A stretch of DNA of 64,000 nucleotides from CAVYOE01 sp963770155 (GCA_963770155.1 CAVYOE010000001.1:1736001-1800000), one strand, 5' to 3'; positions 47,907-57,052 are shown, counted from the first letter of the stretch. Made by a program: numbers and translations. The notes: generated by a model from the letters alone, not told the origin.

Positions 47907-49315
47907 TGGCATCCGAGCTCGTCATGCCGCGCCTCTCCGACTCGATGGAGGAAGGCACGATCCTGAAGTGGCTGAAGTCGGTCGGCGACGAGGTCCAGGT
48001 CGGTGAGGAGCTGGTCGAGATCGAGACCGACAAGGCGAACATGGTCTACGAGGCCGATACAGCGGGCACGCTGGTCGAGATCGTCGCGGACGAGGGCGAG
48101 ACGCTGCCGATCGGGGAGGTGATTGCGCGGGTGGGTGACTCGTCCGAAGTCTCAGATGGGGCGGCGGACAACGGCGGGGACCCCGAGTCCCAGGCGCGCA
48201 CGGAGGGCGGCGAGGGCTCAGACGGTGATGAGCGCGTGAGTGACTCGGATGCTCCCGCCGTGCCCGCTGCCCAAGAGACCTCAGCCTCCTCGGCCACGGC
48301 CGAAGCCGATCCTCCCACCCAGCCAAGTCCCGCCGCCGCGCCGCAGTCCGACGGAGGCCCCGCCGCCGGCGACGGAGCAGGGAGAGTGAAAGCAAGCCCG
48401 ATCGCCAAGCGGATAGCCAAGGACAAGGGCCTCGATCTGACTGGCCTGGACGGATCCGGTCCGGGTGGCCGAATCGTCAAAGCAGACGTGGAGAAAGCCG
48501 CATCCGCCGGCGGCTCCTCCGCTGCGCGTCCGGGGCCGCCGGCCGAGGGTCCGACACGGATGGACCAGATCACACCCGCCGGCCCCACTCCGGGCGCGAA
48601 GGAGAAGCCGGAGACCGCCAAGGGTCAGACCACGGTCGAGGAGCTGACCAAGCTGCAGCAGACAGTCGCGCGGCGGATGGCGGAGTCGAAGGCCACCGCG
48701 CCCCACTTCTACCTCCAGGCCGAGATCGACATGACCGCCGCCGTCGAAGGCCGCAAGACGCTGAAGGAGGCGGCAGCCGAGGGCGAGATCATCCCGACCT
48801 TCAACGACATGGTGATCAAGGCCTGCGCCCTCTCCCTGCGCGAGCACCCGCGCGCCAACGGCGCCTACCGCGACGGCAAGATCGAGCTCTACTCGCGAGT
48901 CAACGTCGGGGTCGCGGTTGCCGCTCAGGACGCACTCGTCGTCCCGACCGTGTTCGACGCCGACGTCAAGGGGCTGCGTCAGATCGCGGGCGAAACAAAG
49001 GCTCTCGCTTCCCGGGTCCGGGACGCGTCGATCACGCCGCCGGAGATGTCAGGCGGGACATTCACGGTCTCCAACCTCGGGATGTTCGGAATCTCGAACT
49101 TCCACGCCGTAATCAACTCGCCGCAGGCGGGAATCCTCGCCGTCGGTGAGTTGAAAGCGAAACCCGTCGTCACCGACGACGGATCGATCGAGGCGCGTCA
49201 GCTCATGGGCGTCACCCTCGCGTGCGACCACCGCATCCTCTACGGCGCTGACGGCGCGGAGTTCCTGAGCCGCATTCGCTCCCTGCTCGAGTCTCCGCTC
49301 GGGCTCGCCCTCTGA
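47906..49315 (+). CDS. pdhC: Dihydrolipoamide acetyltransferase (E2)
   Basis: 469 residues from GTG 47906. One lipoyl domain with the modified Lys in EIETDKANMVYEA (~44), an Ala/Ser/Pro-rich linker, an E3/E1-binding domain ASPIAKRIAKDKGLDL (~158), a second linker and the acyltransferase core (TVARRMAESKATAPHFYLQ, FTVSNLGMFGI). The active-site loop reads CDHRILYGADGAEFL: the catalytic His is present, but the Asp of the usual DHRxxDG is Tyr. From memory, cyanobacterial/plastid-type E2 have the same Tyr, so it is probably functional. Confidence 0.93.
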   Translation: MASELVMPRLSDSMEEGTILKWLKSVGDEVQVGEELVEIETDKANMVYEADTAGTLVEIVADEGETLPIGEVIARVGDSSEVSDGAADNGGDPESQARTEGGEGSDGDERVSDSDAPAVPAAQETSASSATAEADPPTQPSPAAAPQSDGGPAAGDGAGRVKASPIAKRIAKDKGLDLTGLDGSGPGGRIVKADVEKAASAGGSSAARPGPPAEGPTRMDQITPAGPTPGAKEKPETAKGQTTVEELTKLQQTVARRMAESKATAPHFYLQAEIDMTAAVEGRKTLKEAAAEGEIIPTFNDMVIKACALSLREHPRANGAYRDGKIELYSRVNVGVAVAAQDALVVPTVFDADVKGLRQIAGETKALASRVRDASITPPEMSGGTFTVSNLGMFGISNFHAVINSPQAGILAVGELKAKPVVTDDGSIEARQLMGVTLACDHRILYGADGAEFLSRIRSLLESPLGLAL

Positions 49316-49318
49316 CGG

Positions 49319-50212
49319 GTGCCGGCGTCCACGGCGCAACCTGCGATCGAGGTTCCGATCGATGCGCTGCCCCCGGTTGACGAGCATTCGATCGAGATAG
49401 GCGCGGGAATCGAGCGGACCTGGGAGGCGCTGGTCGCCACCCTGCCGAGCCTGTTCGACACCGGAAGGACACGCAGGGGGGCCGCGCTGCTCGGCTGCGA
49501 ATACCGCGAGGGAGAAGGGGAGCCGAGCGTGATCGGCTCCACCCTCCCCGGGTTCGTCGTCGCCCGCTCGGTCCGCCCCTCGACGCTGGCGCTCGAGGGC
49601 CAGCACCGCTACTCCCGCTACGCGCTTGTCTTTCGCATCGACGAACTCGGTCAAGGGCGGTCCCGACTGCGCGCCGAGACCAGAGCGGAGTTTCCCGGTG
49701 CCACGGGGAGGATCTATCGCACCCTGCTCATGGGCAGCCGCGGCCACGTCCGCAGCGTCCGCCGGATCCTGGAGACGGTACGCAAGCGCGCGGGAGGAGC
49801 ACCGGCGGCAATCGATCGCGCCCAGATCGAGGCCTGGGTCACCCGCTATGTCGAGTTGTGGCGCACCCCCGGCACCGATCGGCTGGAAGAGCTGTTCGCG
49901 GAGGATGCCTCCTACTCGACGGCTCCATACGAAAAATCGCACGTCGGGATCGAGGCGATCGCCGAGATGTGGGAGGCAGAGCGAAGGGGCCCCGACGAAG
50001 TCTTTGAAATCACCAGCGAGGTGATCGCGGTCGAGCGCGATACGGGCATTGTCCGAGTCGAGGTCCGCTACGGCGAGCCGCTCAACCAGGACTACCGCGA
50101 CCTGTGGATCATCCGGCTCGACCGCGAGGGCAGGTGCATCCACTTCGAGGAATGGCCCTTCTGGCCGCCCGGGAGTGGCGGCATAGTTTCGGCGGGGCCG
50201 GCGGCGGACTGA
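49319..50212 (+). CDS. SRPBCC-like plus SnoaL/NTF2-like two-domain protein
   Basis: 297 residues from GTG 49319, three bases after the pdhC stop. Residues ~20-155 look like an SRPBCC/DUF2867-type fold (EIGAGIERTWEALVATLPS, ALEGQHRYSRYALVFRID, RIYRTLLMGSRGHVRSVRRIL). Residues ~170-285 look like a SnoaL/NTF2-like fold (WVTRYVELWRTPGTDRLEELF, YGEPLNQDYRDLWIIRLD, CIHFEEWPF). Both are hydrophobic-ligand cups. No enzyme can be named. Located inside the pdh-lip cluster, so a link to lipoylation or acyl metabolism is possible but not shown. Confidence 0.65.
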   Translation: MPASTAQPAIEVPIDALPPVDEHSIEIGAGIERTWEALVATLPSLFDTGRTRRGAALLGCEYREGEGEPSVIGSTLPGFVVARSVRPSTLALEGQHRYSRYALVFRIDELGQGRSRLRAETRAEFPGATGRIYRTLLMGSRGHVRSVRRILETVRKRAGGAPAAIDRAQIEAWVTRYVELWRTPGTDRLEELFAEDASYSTAPYEKSHVGIEAIAEMWEAERRGPDEVFEITSEVIAVERDTGIVRVEVRYGEPLNQDYRDLWIIRLDREGRCIHFEEWPFWPPGSGGIVSAGPAAD

Positions 50213-50224
50213 GACACTTTGAGC

Positions 50225-50977
50225 ATGGACGAGATCTGGATCGTTCGGTGCGGGCAGGTTCCCTACCAAGATGCGACCGCGGCCCAGAAGCGGCTCGAGG
50301 CCGCCCGCCACGGCGGTGACATTCCCGACCTGCTCGTGTTGCTCGAGCATCCACCCGTGTACACCAAGGGGCGTCGCACGGACCCGGCCGAGCTGCCGAT
50401 GGGCGACGACTGGTACCGGATGCAGGGGATCGAGGTGTCGGAGACCGATCGCGGCGGCCGCGTCACCTACCACGGCCCCGGGCAGCTGGTCGCCTACCCG
50501 ATCGCCTCGCTCAAGCCTTACCGCGACGACGTCCACAGGTTCGTCCGGGGGATCGAGCGGACCATGATCGAGACCCTCGCCGTGGATGAAATCGAGGCGC
50601 AATGCATCGAGGGGCTCACCGGAGTGTGGACGGCGGGCGAAGCGCCGCCAGCGGGTGCCGCGCGAAAGATCGGCTCGATCGGGATTCATGTCAACCGGGG
50701 GATCACCACCCACGGGCTTGCAATCAATGTCAACAACGATCTGCAGCCTTTCGAGTGGATCGTGCCGTGCGGGATAGAGGGAGTGCAGATGACCTCCATC
50801 TGTCGCGAGCTCGGCGCCGAACGCGATCTCGCCGCGGTGATGACCACGGTGGCCGAGCGCTACGGCGAAGTCTTTGAGCGCGCTCCAGTCGAGGTGACGG
50901 CGACCGAGCTCGCGGCCAAGGTGCCTGGCCTTGAAGCATTGGCCGCTCGAGACAAGACCAGTCCGGCGCTACGGTAA
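50225..50977 (+). CDS. lipB: Octanoyl-ACP:protein transferase
   Basis: About 250 residues from ATG 50225. The LipB signature RGGRVTYHGPGQLVAYPI, the catalytic Lys in ARKIGSIGIHV, GLAINVNNDL and the catalytic Cys in VPCGIEGVQM are all present. It moves an octanoyl group to the E2 Lys before LipA adds sulfur. Same strand as pdhC and followed by lipA 21 bases on, which fits co-expression with the enzyme it modifies. Confidence 0.96.
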   Translation: MDEIWIVRCGQVPYQDATAAQKRLEAARHGGDIPDLLVLLEHPPVYTKGRRTDPAELPMGDDWYRMQGIEVSETDRGGRVTYHGPGQLVAYPIASLKPYRDDVHRFVRGIERTMIETLAVDEIEAQCIEGLTGVWTAGEAPPAGAARKIGSIGIHVNRGITTHGLAINVNNDLQPFEWIVPCGIEGVQMTSICRELGAERDLAAVMTTVAERYGEVFERAPVEVTATELAAKVPGLEALAARDKTSPALR

Positions 50978-50998
50978 GTCCCGCATGAGGAAAACACC

Positions 50999-51964
50999 AT
51001 GACCGAACGCCTTCACGTCACCCGCTCCCGCGCCAAGCCCGGCGGCTCGGCCGCCCCCGGGGTGCAGGATGCCGACGGCGTCGTTCCCTTCCGTGGACAG
51101 CGCAAGCCGCCCTGGCTCAAGGTGCCGGCGCCTGGAGGGCCGACCTATCGCAAGCTCACCAGCATGATCGAGGAGGAGAACCTGAACACCGTCTGCCGGG
51201 AGGCGAACTGCCCGAACGTGGGCGAGTGCTGGGAACGGGGAACTGCGACTTTCATGATCCTCGGCGACGTCTGCACACGCCGGTGCGGCTTCTGCAACGT
51301 CCAGACCGGCAAGCCGACCTGGAACGACCCGCTCGAGCCTCTTCGAGTCGCCAATTCGGTCAAGCGGATGGGCCTCCGCCACGCCGTGATCACCTCGGTC
51401 GACCGGGACGACCTGCCCGACTATGGCGCCGGTGCCTTCGTCGGCGTGATTCGCTCGATCCGCAAACTGGCCCCGGGCTGCAAGGTCGAAGTCCTCACTC
51501 CCGACTTCCGCGGCGAGGAAATGCCCCTGGCCAAGGTGATCGGCGAGCGGCCCGACGTCTTCAACCACAACGTCGAGACCGTGCCCCGTCTCTATCCGAT
51601 CGCCCGGCGGGGTTCGGAATTTCTTCGCTCGGCTCGGGTCCTGCGCATGGCCAAGGAGATGGGCGGTTCCGAAGTCCTGACCAAGTCAGGGCTGATGGTC
51701 GGCCTCGGCGAGGAGTTCGACGAGATGGTCGAGACCTTCGGCATCCTGCGCGAGCACGGCGTCCAGATTCTCACCGTCGGCCAGTACCTGCGCCCCACCG
51801 AGAACCACCTGCCGGTCGTCCGCTACTGGCACCCCGATGAGTTCAAGGCGCTCGAGACAGCGGCTTACGAGATCGGGTTCGAGTCGGTCGCTTCGGGCCC
51901 CCTGGTCCGCTCGTCCTACCACGCCGACGAGCAGGTCCCGGACCGGACCGCCGCCTCTCTGTAG
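50999..51964 (+). CDS. lipA: Lipoyl synthase
   Basis: 321 residues. Auxiliary cluster CREANCPNVGECW (Cx4Cx5C) and radical-SAM cluster CTRRCGFCNV (Cx3Cx2C), then FNHNVETVPRLYP, SGLMVGLGEE, and the C-terminal RSSYHADE, whose Ser ligates the auxiliary cluster. It inserts two sulfurs into octanoyl-E2. ATG 50999; no strong ribosome site. Confidence 0.97.
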   Translation: MTERLHVTRSRAKPGGSAAPGVQDADGVVPFRGQRKPPWLKVPAPGGPTYRKLTSMIEEENLNTVCREANCPNVGECWERGTATFMILGDVCTRRCGFCNVQTGKPTWNDPLEPLRVANSVKRMGLRHAVITSVDRDDLPDYGAGAFVGVIRSIRKLAPGCKVEVLTPDFRGEEMPLAKVIGERPDVFNHNVETVPRLYPIARRGSEFLRSARVLRMAKEMGGSEVLTKSGLMVGLGEEFDEMVETFGILREHGVQILTVGQYLRPTENHLPVVRYWHPDEFKALETAAYEIGFESVASGPLVRSSYHADEQVPDRTAASL

Positions 51965-51992
51965 CTCGTCCCGCCCATAGGCTTCGCGCGGC

Positions 51993-52823
51993 TTGATCCC
52001 GCTCAAGGACAACGTGCCGACGAAGCGGTTCCCGGTGATCACGGTCGCCCTGATCGTGCTGAACGTGATCGTCTTCGGCTGGCAGCTGAGCTTCTCGAGT
52101 GACGAGGCCTCCTCCCCGGCACTCGCTGACGTTGGCTTCTCCGAACGCGATCAGAACTCGATCGAGTACGGAGCGATTCCCTACCGGATCACCCATCCCG
52201 GAAAGGACTGCGATGCGGCCCGTGTGAGCGAACCGGCCGTCGTCTGCCAGGGAACGGCTGACTACCGCGAGGCCAGCGAAAGCGGTGCGCCTTTCGCCCC
52301 GGTCGACGATGCGCCCTGGCTGCTCACCCTGTTCAGCTCGATGTTCATGCACGGCGGCCTCCTCCACATTCTTTTCAACATGCTCTTTCTCTGGGTGTTC
52401 GGGAACAACGTCGAGGACTCGATGGGGCGGATCAAGTTCGTGCTCTTCTATCTGCTGGCCGGGATTGCGGCCGTGTACGCACAGGCGGCGATCGACACCG
52501 GATCGACCGTCCCCACGATCGGCGCCAGCGGCGCCGTGGCCGGTGTGCTCGGCGCGTACGCGATCCTGCATCCGCGCGCCAGGGTGCTGACCCTGATCTT
52601 CATCATCTTCTTCGTCACCCTCGTGGAGATACCGGCCCTGGCGCTATTGGGGCTCTGGTTCCTGCTTCAGTTCCTGCCGGCGATCGGGCAAGTGGCCACC
52701 CCGGAGGTCGGGGGTGGCGAGGGGATCGCCTACTTCGCCCACGTCGGCGGCTTCCTCTTCGGCCTCGCCGCAATCAAGCTGTTCACGACGCGCTGGGGCG
52801 CGCTCGGCCCGAGGCCCGGCTAG
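51993..52823 (+). CDS. Rhomboid-family intramembrane protease
   Basis: 276 residues. N-terminal basic start and first helix, a long extracytoplasmic loop, then HGGLLHILFNMLFLWVFGNN, the catalytic Ser in GASGAVAGVLG (~178) and His in HVGGFLFGLA (~249). Six transmembrane segments are predicted by eye. TTG 51993 (IPLKDNVPTKRFPVIT) is the only start near the conserved N-terminus; TAGGCT (51978-51983) is 9 bases upstream. Substrate unknown. The small membrane protein downstream begins 3 bases after its stop. Confidence 0.93.
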   Translation: MIPLKDNVPTKRFPVITVALIVLNVIVFGWQLSFSSDEASSPALADVGFSERDQNSIEYGAIPYRITHPGKDCDAARVSEPAVVCQGTADYREASESGAPFAPVDDAPWLLTLFSSMFMHGGLLHILFNMLFLWVFGNNVEDSMGRIKFVLFYLLAGIAAVYAQAAIDTGSTVPTIGASGAVAGVLGAYAILHPRARVLTLIFIIFFVTLVEIPALALLGLWFLLQFLPAIGQVATPEVGGGEGIAYFAHVGGFLFGLAAIKLFTTRWGALGPRPG

Positions 52824-52826
52824 CTG

Positions 52827-53042
52827 ATGGACCCCGATCTGCGCACAGCCCTCCTCGCCGGCGGCCTCGTCTTCTGCGGTCTCTTTGCCGCACTAACGAT
52901 CTCGGCTGCGGTCGACACCGGATTCGACATCTTCACCGTCGTCTCGTTCGCGATCATCGGCATGATCGCCGCCGGACTGATCGGGGCGATCCGCAATCCA
53001 CCCCCTCCTCCACCGCCGCCGCCCCCCGAGCCGGGCGAGTAG
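52827..53042 (+). CDS. 71-residue two-span protein with polyproline tail
   Basis: Two hydrophobic segments (~8-25 and ~36-53) then a tail of ten Pro ending EPGE. ATG 52827 follows the rhomboid stop by 3 bases. Unknown family; likely translated with the rhomboid gene. Could be its substrate or partner, by proximity only. Confidence 0.6.
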   Translation: MDPDLRTALLAGGLVFCGLFAALTISAAVDTGFDIFTVVSFAIIGMIAAGLIGAIRNPPPPPPPPPPEPGE

Positions 53043-53054
53043 TACACGTTCGTA

Positions 53055-54062
53055 ATGCGGGTGAGCAGGAGAACCGGGGCTGCGATCGGCGCGATGTTGC
53101 TCGCCTGGGCCGGGGTTGCCGGTGTGTTGATCTGGAATGGCTGGAACGGGGACGACGCCGAGGCCGGGCGCGAGGCGGCTTCCTCATCCGGGACCGACAG
53201 CTCGTCCAGTTCCGGCAGCGGGCCGCGGGGCCCGGAGGGCCTTCCCCAGTTCGCCCTGCGCTCACCAGTCCGACCGCTGCCGGTCTCGGTCGAGTTCGGC
53301 AAGCCTCGCCGGCAGCCCGCCGCCGGGGTCCTTTTCGACGTCGACACGGGCGAGGTGCTCTGGGCAAAGCGCGAGACCGTCCCCCTGGCGCCGGCCAGCC
53401 TCAGCAAGCTGATGACGGCCCTGTTGATCACCGAAAGGCATCGACCGAGCGAGAAAGTCCAGATCACCGCACGCTCCACGCGCGCCCGCGGCTCCAAGGT
53501 CGGTGTGCTGCCGCAGGGCAAGAAGGTGCCGCTGGAGCCGCTGCTCGCGGCGCTGATCATGGCCTCGGCCAACGACGCGGCCCTGGCCCTCGCCCTGCAC
53601 GACGCCGACAGCATCGATGCCTTCGTCCGGCGCATGAACGCCGCGGCGGCGGAGCGCGGGCTCAGCTGCTCCCACTTCTCCACTCCGAGCGGCCTGGTCG
53701 ACCGCGACAACCGCGCCTGCGCTCTGGACCTCGCTGCCCTCGCTCGCGAGGCCCTGGCCGAGCCGCGAATCACGCGTGCGGCGCGGACCCGGCGGGCGAT
53801 GCCGCGCTTCCCGGTCAAAGGAGGCCGTATGCACCTGGCCAACAACCACTACTTCCTGCAGGTCGGACTGCGGAGAGTCCCAGGCGCCGCGGTCACCGGT
53901 CTCAAGACCGGCTACACCGGCAAGGCCGGCCGCTGCTACATCACCACCGCCCGGCTGCACAGCCGTCACCTCGGGGTCGTCCTACTCGACTCACCCGACC
54001 CGTTCAGGCAGGTACCGAAGCTGCTTCGGGCCGGCTTCGCGGCACCGCCCGCGGGCGACTAA
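53055..54062 (+). CDS. D-alanyl-D-alanine carboxypeptidase (S11 family)
   Basis: 335 residues. N-terminal membrane helix, Ser-rich low-complexity linker (~35-60), then the penicillin-binding domain with SLSK (~116), SAN (~171, in MASANDAALALA) and KTG (~284, in GLKTGYTGKAG). These form the active site that trims D-Ala from peptidoglycan stem peptides. It lacks the C-terminal extension of PBP5. TACACG stands just before ATG 53055. Belongs with the wall genes at the window start in function, not location. Confidence 0.93.
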   Translation: MRVSRRTGAAIGAMLLAWAGVAGVLIWNGWNGDDAEAGREAASSSGTDSSSSSGSGPRGPEGLPQFALRSPVRPLPVSVEFGKPRRQPAAGVLFDVDTGEVLWAKRETVPLAPASLSKLMTALLITERHRPSEKVQITARSTRARGSKVGVLPQGKKVPLEPLLAALIMASANDAALALALHDADSIDAFVRRMNAAAAERGLSCSHFSTPSGLVDRDNRACALDLAALAREALAEPRITRAARTRRAMPRFPVKGGRMHLANNHYFLQVGLRRVPGAAVTGLKTGYTGKAGRCYITTARLHSRHLGVVLLDSPDPFRQVPKLLRAGFAAPPAGD

Positions 54063-54072
54063 GCTCGGCGCG
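54060..54072 (+). promoter_or_regulatory. Leaderless -10 of the GST-like gene
   Basis: TAAGCT (54060-54065) overlaps the previous stop; 7 bases on is ATG 54073. Confidence 0.5.
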
Positions 54073-54810
54073 ATGGCCGAGGCGACGCTCTACTCGATCA
54101 GGGTCTCGCATCCCGCGCGCGCCGCCGGGATGATGCTTCGCCACAAGGCGATCGAGTTCGATCGGGTCGATCTCCCCCCTGGCTCCCAGCAGGTGGTGGT
54201 TCGCCTGCGCGGATTTCGGCACGGCACGGTGCCCGCATTGAAGATCGGCGGTCGGCGCATCCAGGGGACGAGAGAGATCGCGAAGGCGCTCGATCAGCTG
54301 CGGCCCGATCCACCGCTCTTCCCCGACGATCCGACCAAGCGAGCGGAGGTGGAGGAGGCCGAGCGCTGGGGCGAGCAGGTCTATCAGCCGATCCCGCGCC
54401 GGATCTTTCGCTGGGCCGCCGCCAACGACGGCCAGATCCGCAAGGCGATGGCGGTGACAGGAAAGCTGCCCGCACCCGGGGTGACCGCAACCCTGTTGTG
54501 GCCGGTTACGCAGGTCTACGTGCGGTTCGAGGGCGGCGGCGAGAAAGCTGTCCGCCGCGACCTGGCCGAGCTCCCGGGACATCTCGACCACGTCGACCGG
54601 CTGGTCGGAGCGGGCACGATCGGCGGCGGTGAGTTGAATGCGGCCGATTTCCAGATCGCTACCACGACCCGGGTCCTGCTCAACTTCGAGCAGCTACGCC
54701 CACTGATCGAGGGCCGGCCGGCAGCGGAGCACGCCGACCGGGTCATCCCGGGGTTCAAGGGCGAGATGCCGGTGAGGATTCCGCCGGAGTGGGTCCCCGA
54801 ACGCCGCTAG
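54073..54810 (+). CDS. Glutathione S-transferase-like protein
   Basis: 245 residues. Thioredoxin-fold N-terminus (ATLYSIRVSHPARAAGMML) with GTVPALKIGGRRIQGTREIAKAL in the second half, then an all-helical domain (TTRVLLNFEQLRPLIEGRPAAEHADRV). Actinobacteria usually lack glutathione, so the thiol partner may be mycothiol or none. Shares fold with the short protein at 9717. Convergent with 54807, sharing CTAG. Confidence 0.75.
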   Translation: MAEATLYSIRVSHPARAAGMMLRHKAIEFDRVDLPPGSQQVVVRLRGFRHGTVPALKIGGRRIQGTREIAKALDQLRPDPPLFPDDPTKRAEVEEAERWGEQVYQPIPRRIFRWAAANDGQIRKAMAVTGKLPAPGVTATLLWPVTQVYVRFEGGGEKAVRRDLAELPGHLDHVDRLVGAGTIGGGELNAADFQIATTTRVLLNFEQLRPLIEGRPAAEHADRVIPGFKGEMPVRIPPEWVPERR

Positions 54811-55412
54811 GTCGCGGAGCGCACGAACCCGTGCAGGAAGCAGTCGTCGGTAGTGCCGAAGCCGTTCGCCACATGACGCACTTCGAAGTCGAAGCGCACT
54901 ACCCCAGCGTCGCTCCCCCTCTGGACCGCCGAACCGACGGCTGAGGCAGCGCCCATGACAGGGATGCTGACGTTGTGGTCGAACTCGGTCTGACTCGCCG
55001 TGGCTCCGGCGACCGTGGCGACCGAGCCCCTGTGCCCAGAAGACGCGCTGAGAAACCGCAGGTCGAAGTTTCCGCCGGTGCACCTGAGGCCGATCCTGAG
55101 ACCGGCGATGGTCTCATCCACGTAGGAGTTCGTGGGATCGGGTAGCGATCTCCGTACGAACGTCTCGGTGATCCCGCCGATCGACTGGGCCGACGTGGCG
55201 GATTGCGCCGTCGCCGCGGAATCGGCTAAAGCCGCCGACGGCACCTTCGCGAGCGATTCCTCGGCGATGTCGGCACCCTTGGCCGCGTTCGGAGCGATGT
55301 GCTTCGACTTGACCGCGTTGCGCTTCAGCTTCACCGCCGCGTAGGCGCCGGCGCCGAGGCTCAAGAACACGGCGATCGTCGCCATCACGTTGGAGTAGTT
55401 GAGGCGCCGCAC
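54807..55412 (-). CDS. Secreted/anchored protein of the NVMATIAVF type
   Basis: 201 residues from GTG 55412 (RRLNYSNVMATIAVFLSLG, then AYAAVKLKRNAVKSKHI). This N-terminus is a recurring export/anchor segment in Thermoleophilia proteins, to my knowledge. A short Lys/Ala repeat-like region follows, then a beta-rich C-terminal domain (SYVDETIAGLRIGLRCTGG, VRFDFEVRHVANGF). TACGGT lies 8 bases before the start. Function unknown; shares a 4-base CTAG overlap with the GST gene. Confidence 0.75.
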   Translation of the reverse strand: MRRLNYSNVMATIAVFLSLGAGAYAAVKLKRNAVKSKHIAPNAAKGADIAEESLAKVPSAALADSAATAQSATSAQSIGGITETFVRRSLPDPTNSYVDETIAGLRIGLRCTGGNFDLRFLSASSGHRGSVATVAGATASQTEFDHNVSIPVMGAASAVGSAVQRGSDAGVVRFDFEVRHVANGFGTTDDCFLHGFVRSAT

Positions 55413-55461
55413 GGCCGGGAACCGTAGCAGCGGCCTGCCCGCAGATATGGTCCTTGGCCGG

Positions 55462-56475
55462 ATGAAGGTGGATGCTGGCGGCTACGCGCCGACCGTCGAT
55501 GCCGCGGGCGACGGCGCCCGCCAGGCCGAGGCCGATGGATACGACGGCTGGTGGGCGGTCGAGACGCAGATTGATCCGTTCCTGGGCTGTGCAGTCGCCG
55601 CCGAGCGCACCGACCGGATCGAGATCGGCACCGGGATCGCGGTCGCTTTCGCGCGCAACCCGATGACCGTAGCGCTGCAGGCGAACGACCTGCAGTCGCT
55701 CTCGGGTGGGCGCTTCATCCTCGGGCTCGGGTCCCAGATCAAACCGCACATCGAGCGGCGCTACTCGATGGAATGGTCGAAGCCGGCGGCGCGGATGCGC
55801 GAGTTCGTGCTCGCGATCCGGGCGATCTGGGACTGTTGGGCCGGCGACGGCAAGCTCGAGTTCGAGGGGGACTTCTATTCGCACACCTTGATGACCCCGT
55901 TCTTCAATCCCGGGCCGAACCCGCACGGCAAGCCCAAGCTGATGATGGCCGCGGTCGGGCCGCTAATGACCGAGGCCGCGGGCGAGGTTGCCGACGGGCT
56001 GCTCGTGCACGGGTTCTGCACGGAGAAGTACCTGCGTGAGGCGACCCTGCCGGCGCTCGAGCGCGGCGCTGGCCAGTCGGGGCGCAGCCTCGATGGCTTC
56101 GAGATCACCGCGCCGGCCTTCGTCGTGGCCCGCGACTCCGACGAGGAGATCGCGGAAGGGACCGAGTTCATCCGCCAGCAAATCGGCTTCTACGGCTCGA
56201 CTCCCGCGTACAGACCGGTGCTCGAGGCGCACGGCTGGGGCGAGCTCCAGGACGAGCTCAAGGCGATGACCAAACGCGGCGAGTGGGACAAGCTCGGTGA
56301 AGCGATCGATGACGAGGTGGTCAAGGAGTTCGCGATCATCGGTACGCCCGAGGAGGCCTTCGCCGAGATCGAGAAGCGCTACGGCGACATCGGGACCCGG
56401 ATCCAGCTCTCCCTGCCCCCCGAGCACGACGAACAGCGCTGGCGGGGCCTGTTCGATTCTTTGCGCTCTACTTGA
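55462..56475 (+). CDS. LLM-class F420-dependent oxidoreductase
   Basis: 337 residues from ATG 55462 (KVDAGGYAPTVDAAGDGARQAEADGYDG). Luciferase-like motifs: IEIGTGIAVAFARNPMTVAL, SGGRFILGLGSQIKPHIE and the C-terminal IGTPEEAFAEIEKRYGDIG. Family members use F420 or FMN; the TIGR03617 type (DUF-like probable oxidoreductase) is the nearest I can name. Alternative ATG 55447 is five codons earlier. Divergent from the secreted protein across about 50 bases. Confidence 0.88.
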   Translation: MKVDAGGYAPTVDAAGDGARQAEADGYDGWWAVETQIDPFLGCAVAAERTDRIEIGTGIAVAFARNPMTVALQANDLQSLSGGRFILGLGSQIKPHIERRYSMEWSKPAARMREFVLAIRAIWDCWAGDGKLEFEGDFYSHTLMTPFFNPGPNPHGKPKLMMAAVGPLMTEAAGEVADGLLVHGFCTEKYLREATLPALERGAGQSGRSLDGFEITAPAFVVARDSDEEIAEGTEFIRQQIGFYGSTPAYRPVLEAHGWGELQDELKAMTKRGEWDKLGEAIDDEVVKEFAIIGTPEEAFAEIEKRYGDIGTRIQLSLPPEHDEQRWRGLFDSLRST

Positions 56476-56536
56476 CGAAGATTTGACTCTCCGGTCTTGT
56501 TGAGTCACGAGTCCCCCCTTAGCGTTTCGCCTATCC

Positions 56537-57052
56537 GTGGCGCAGCACTGGACCAAAGGGAAGGGCAACCTGGCGGAACTCAAGGGAGCCGCCGACCTGA
56601 TCGAGCGCGGGTTCAAGGTCGCGTTCCCGTTCGGAGAGGACTGGGACTACGACCTCGTTGTGGACCGCGATGGAGACCTCGAGCGGGTCCAGGTCAAGTT
56701 CACCGAGTCCGCCGGAGACGTCGTGTTTGTGCGCTGTCGATCGAACTCCTTGACGAAAGGGAAGGTCATGAGGATCAAGCGGTACACGGCCGAAATGGTC
56801 GACTGGATCGCGGTCTACGACGCCACGACGAAGTGCTGTTACTACGTCCCCGCAAGGGAGCTGGCCCAGGGGCGGGACCTGCTTAGTCTGCGCCTGACCG
56901 CGGCGAAGAACAATCAGCGCCGAGGCATCCGGTACGCAGAGGATTACCGGGGGTTTCCTCCTCCCGTCCTGAAGCTGCAGAACGAGCTAGTGGAGCCAGT
57001 GGGACTCGAACCCACGCCCTCCGACTTGCAAAGCCGGCGCTCTTCCAACTGA
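56537..57052 (+). CDS. Group I intron-type PD-(D/E)XK endonuclease, overlaps tRNA-Ala
   Basis: 171 residues from GTG 56537. KGNLAELKGAADLIERGFKV, FPFGEDWDYDLVVDRDGD, RVQVKFTESAGDV, NSLTKGKV and AVYDATTKCCYYVPA match the I-Ssp6803I-like family (PDDEXK_5), with candidate active-site Glu, Asp and QxK. The true protein may end near residue 150: the final 20 codons (EPVGLEPTPSDLQSRRSSN) are the antisense of tRNA-Ala. The tRNA is intact and has no intron. The family's known relatives cut tRNA genes that host group I introns. Confidence 0.85.
   Translation: MAQHWTKGKGNLAELKGAADLIERGFKVAFPFGEDWDYDLVVDRDGDLERVQVKFTESAGDVVFVRCRSNSLTKGKVMRIKRYTAEMVDWIAVYDATTKCCYYVPARELAQGRDLLSLRLTAAKNNQRRGIRYAEDYRGFPPPVLKLQNELVEPVGLEPTPSDLQSRRSSN

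Noticed and set aside
56995..57052. EPVGLEPTPSDLQSRRSSN as a protein motif
   Set aside because: It is the antisense translation of tRNA-Ala and is not a protein feature.
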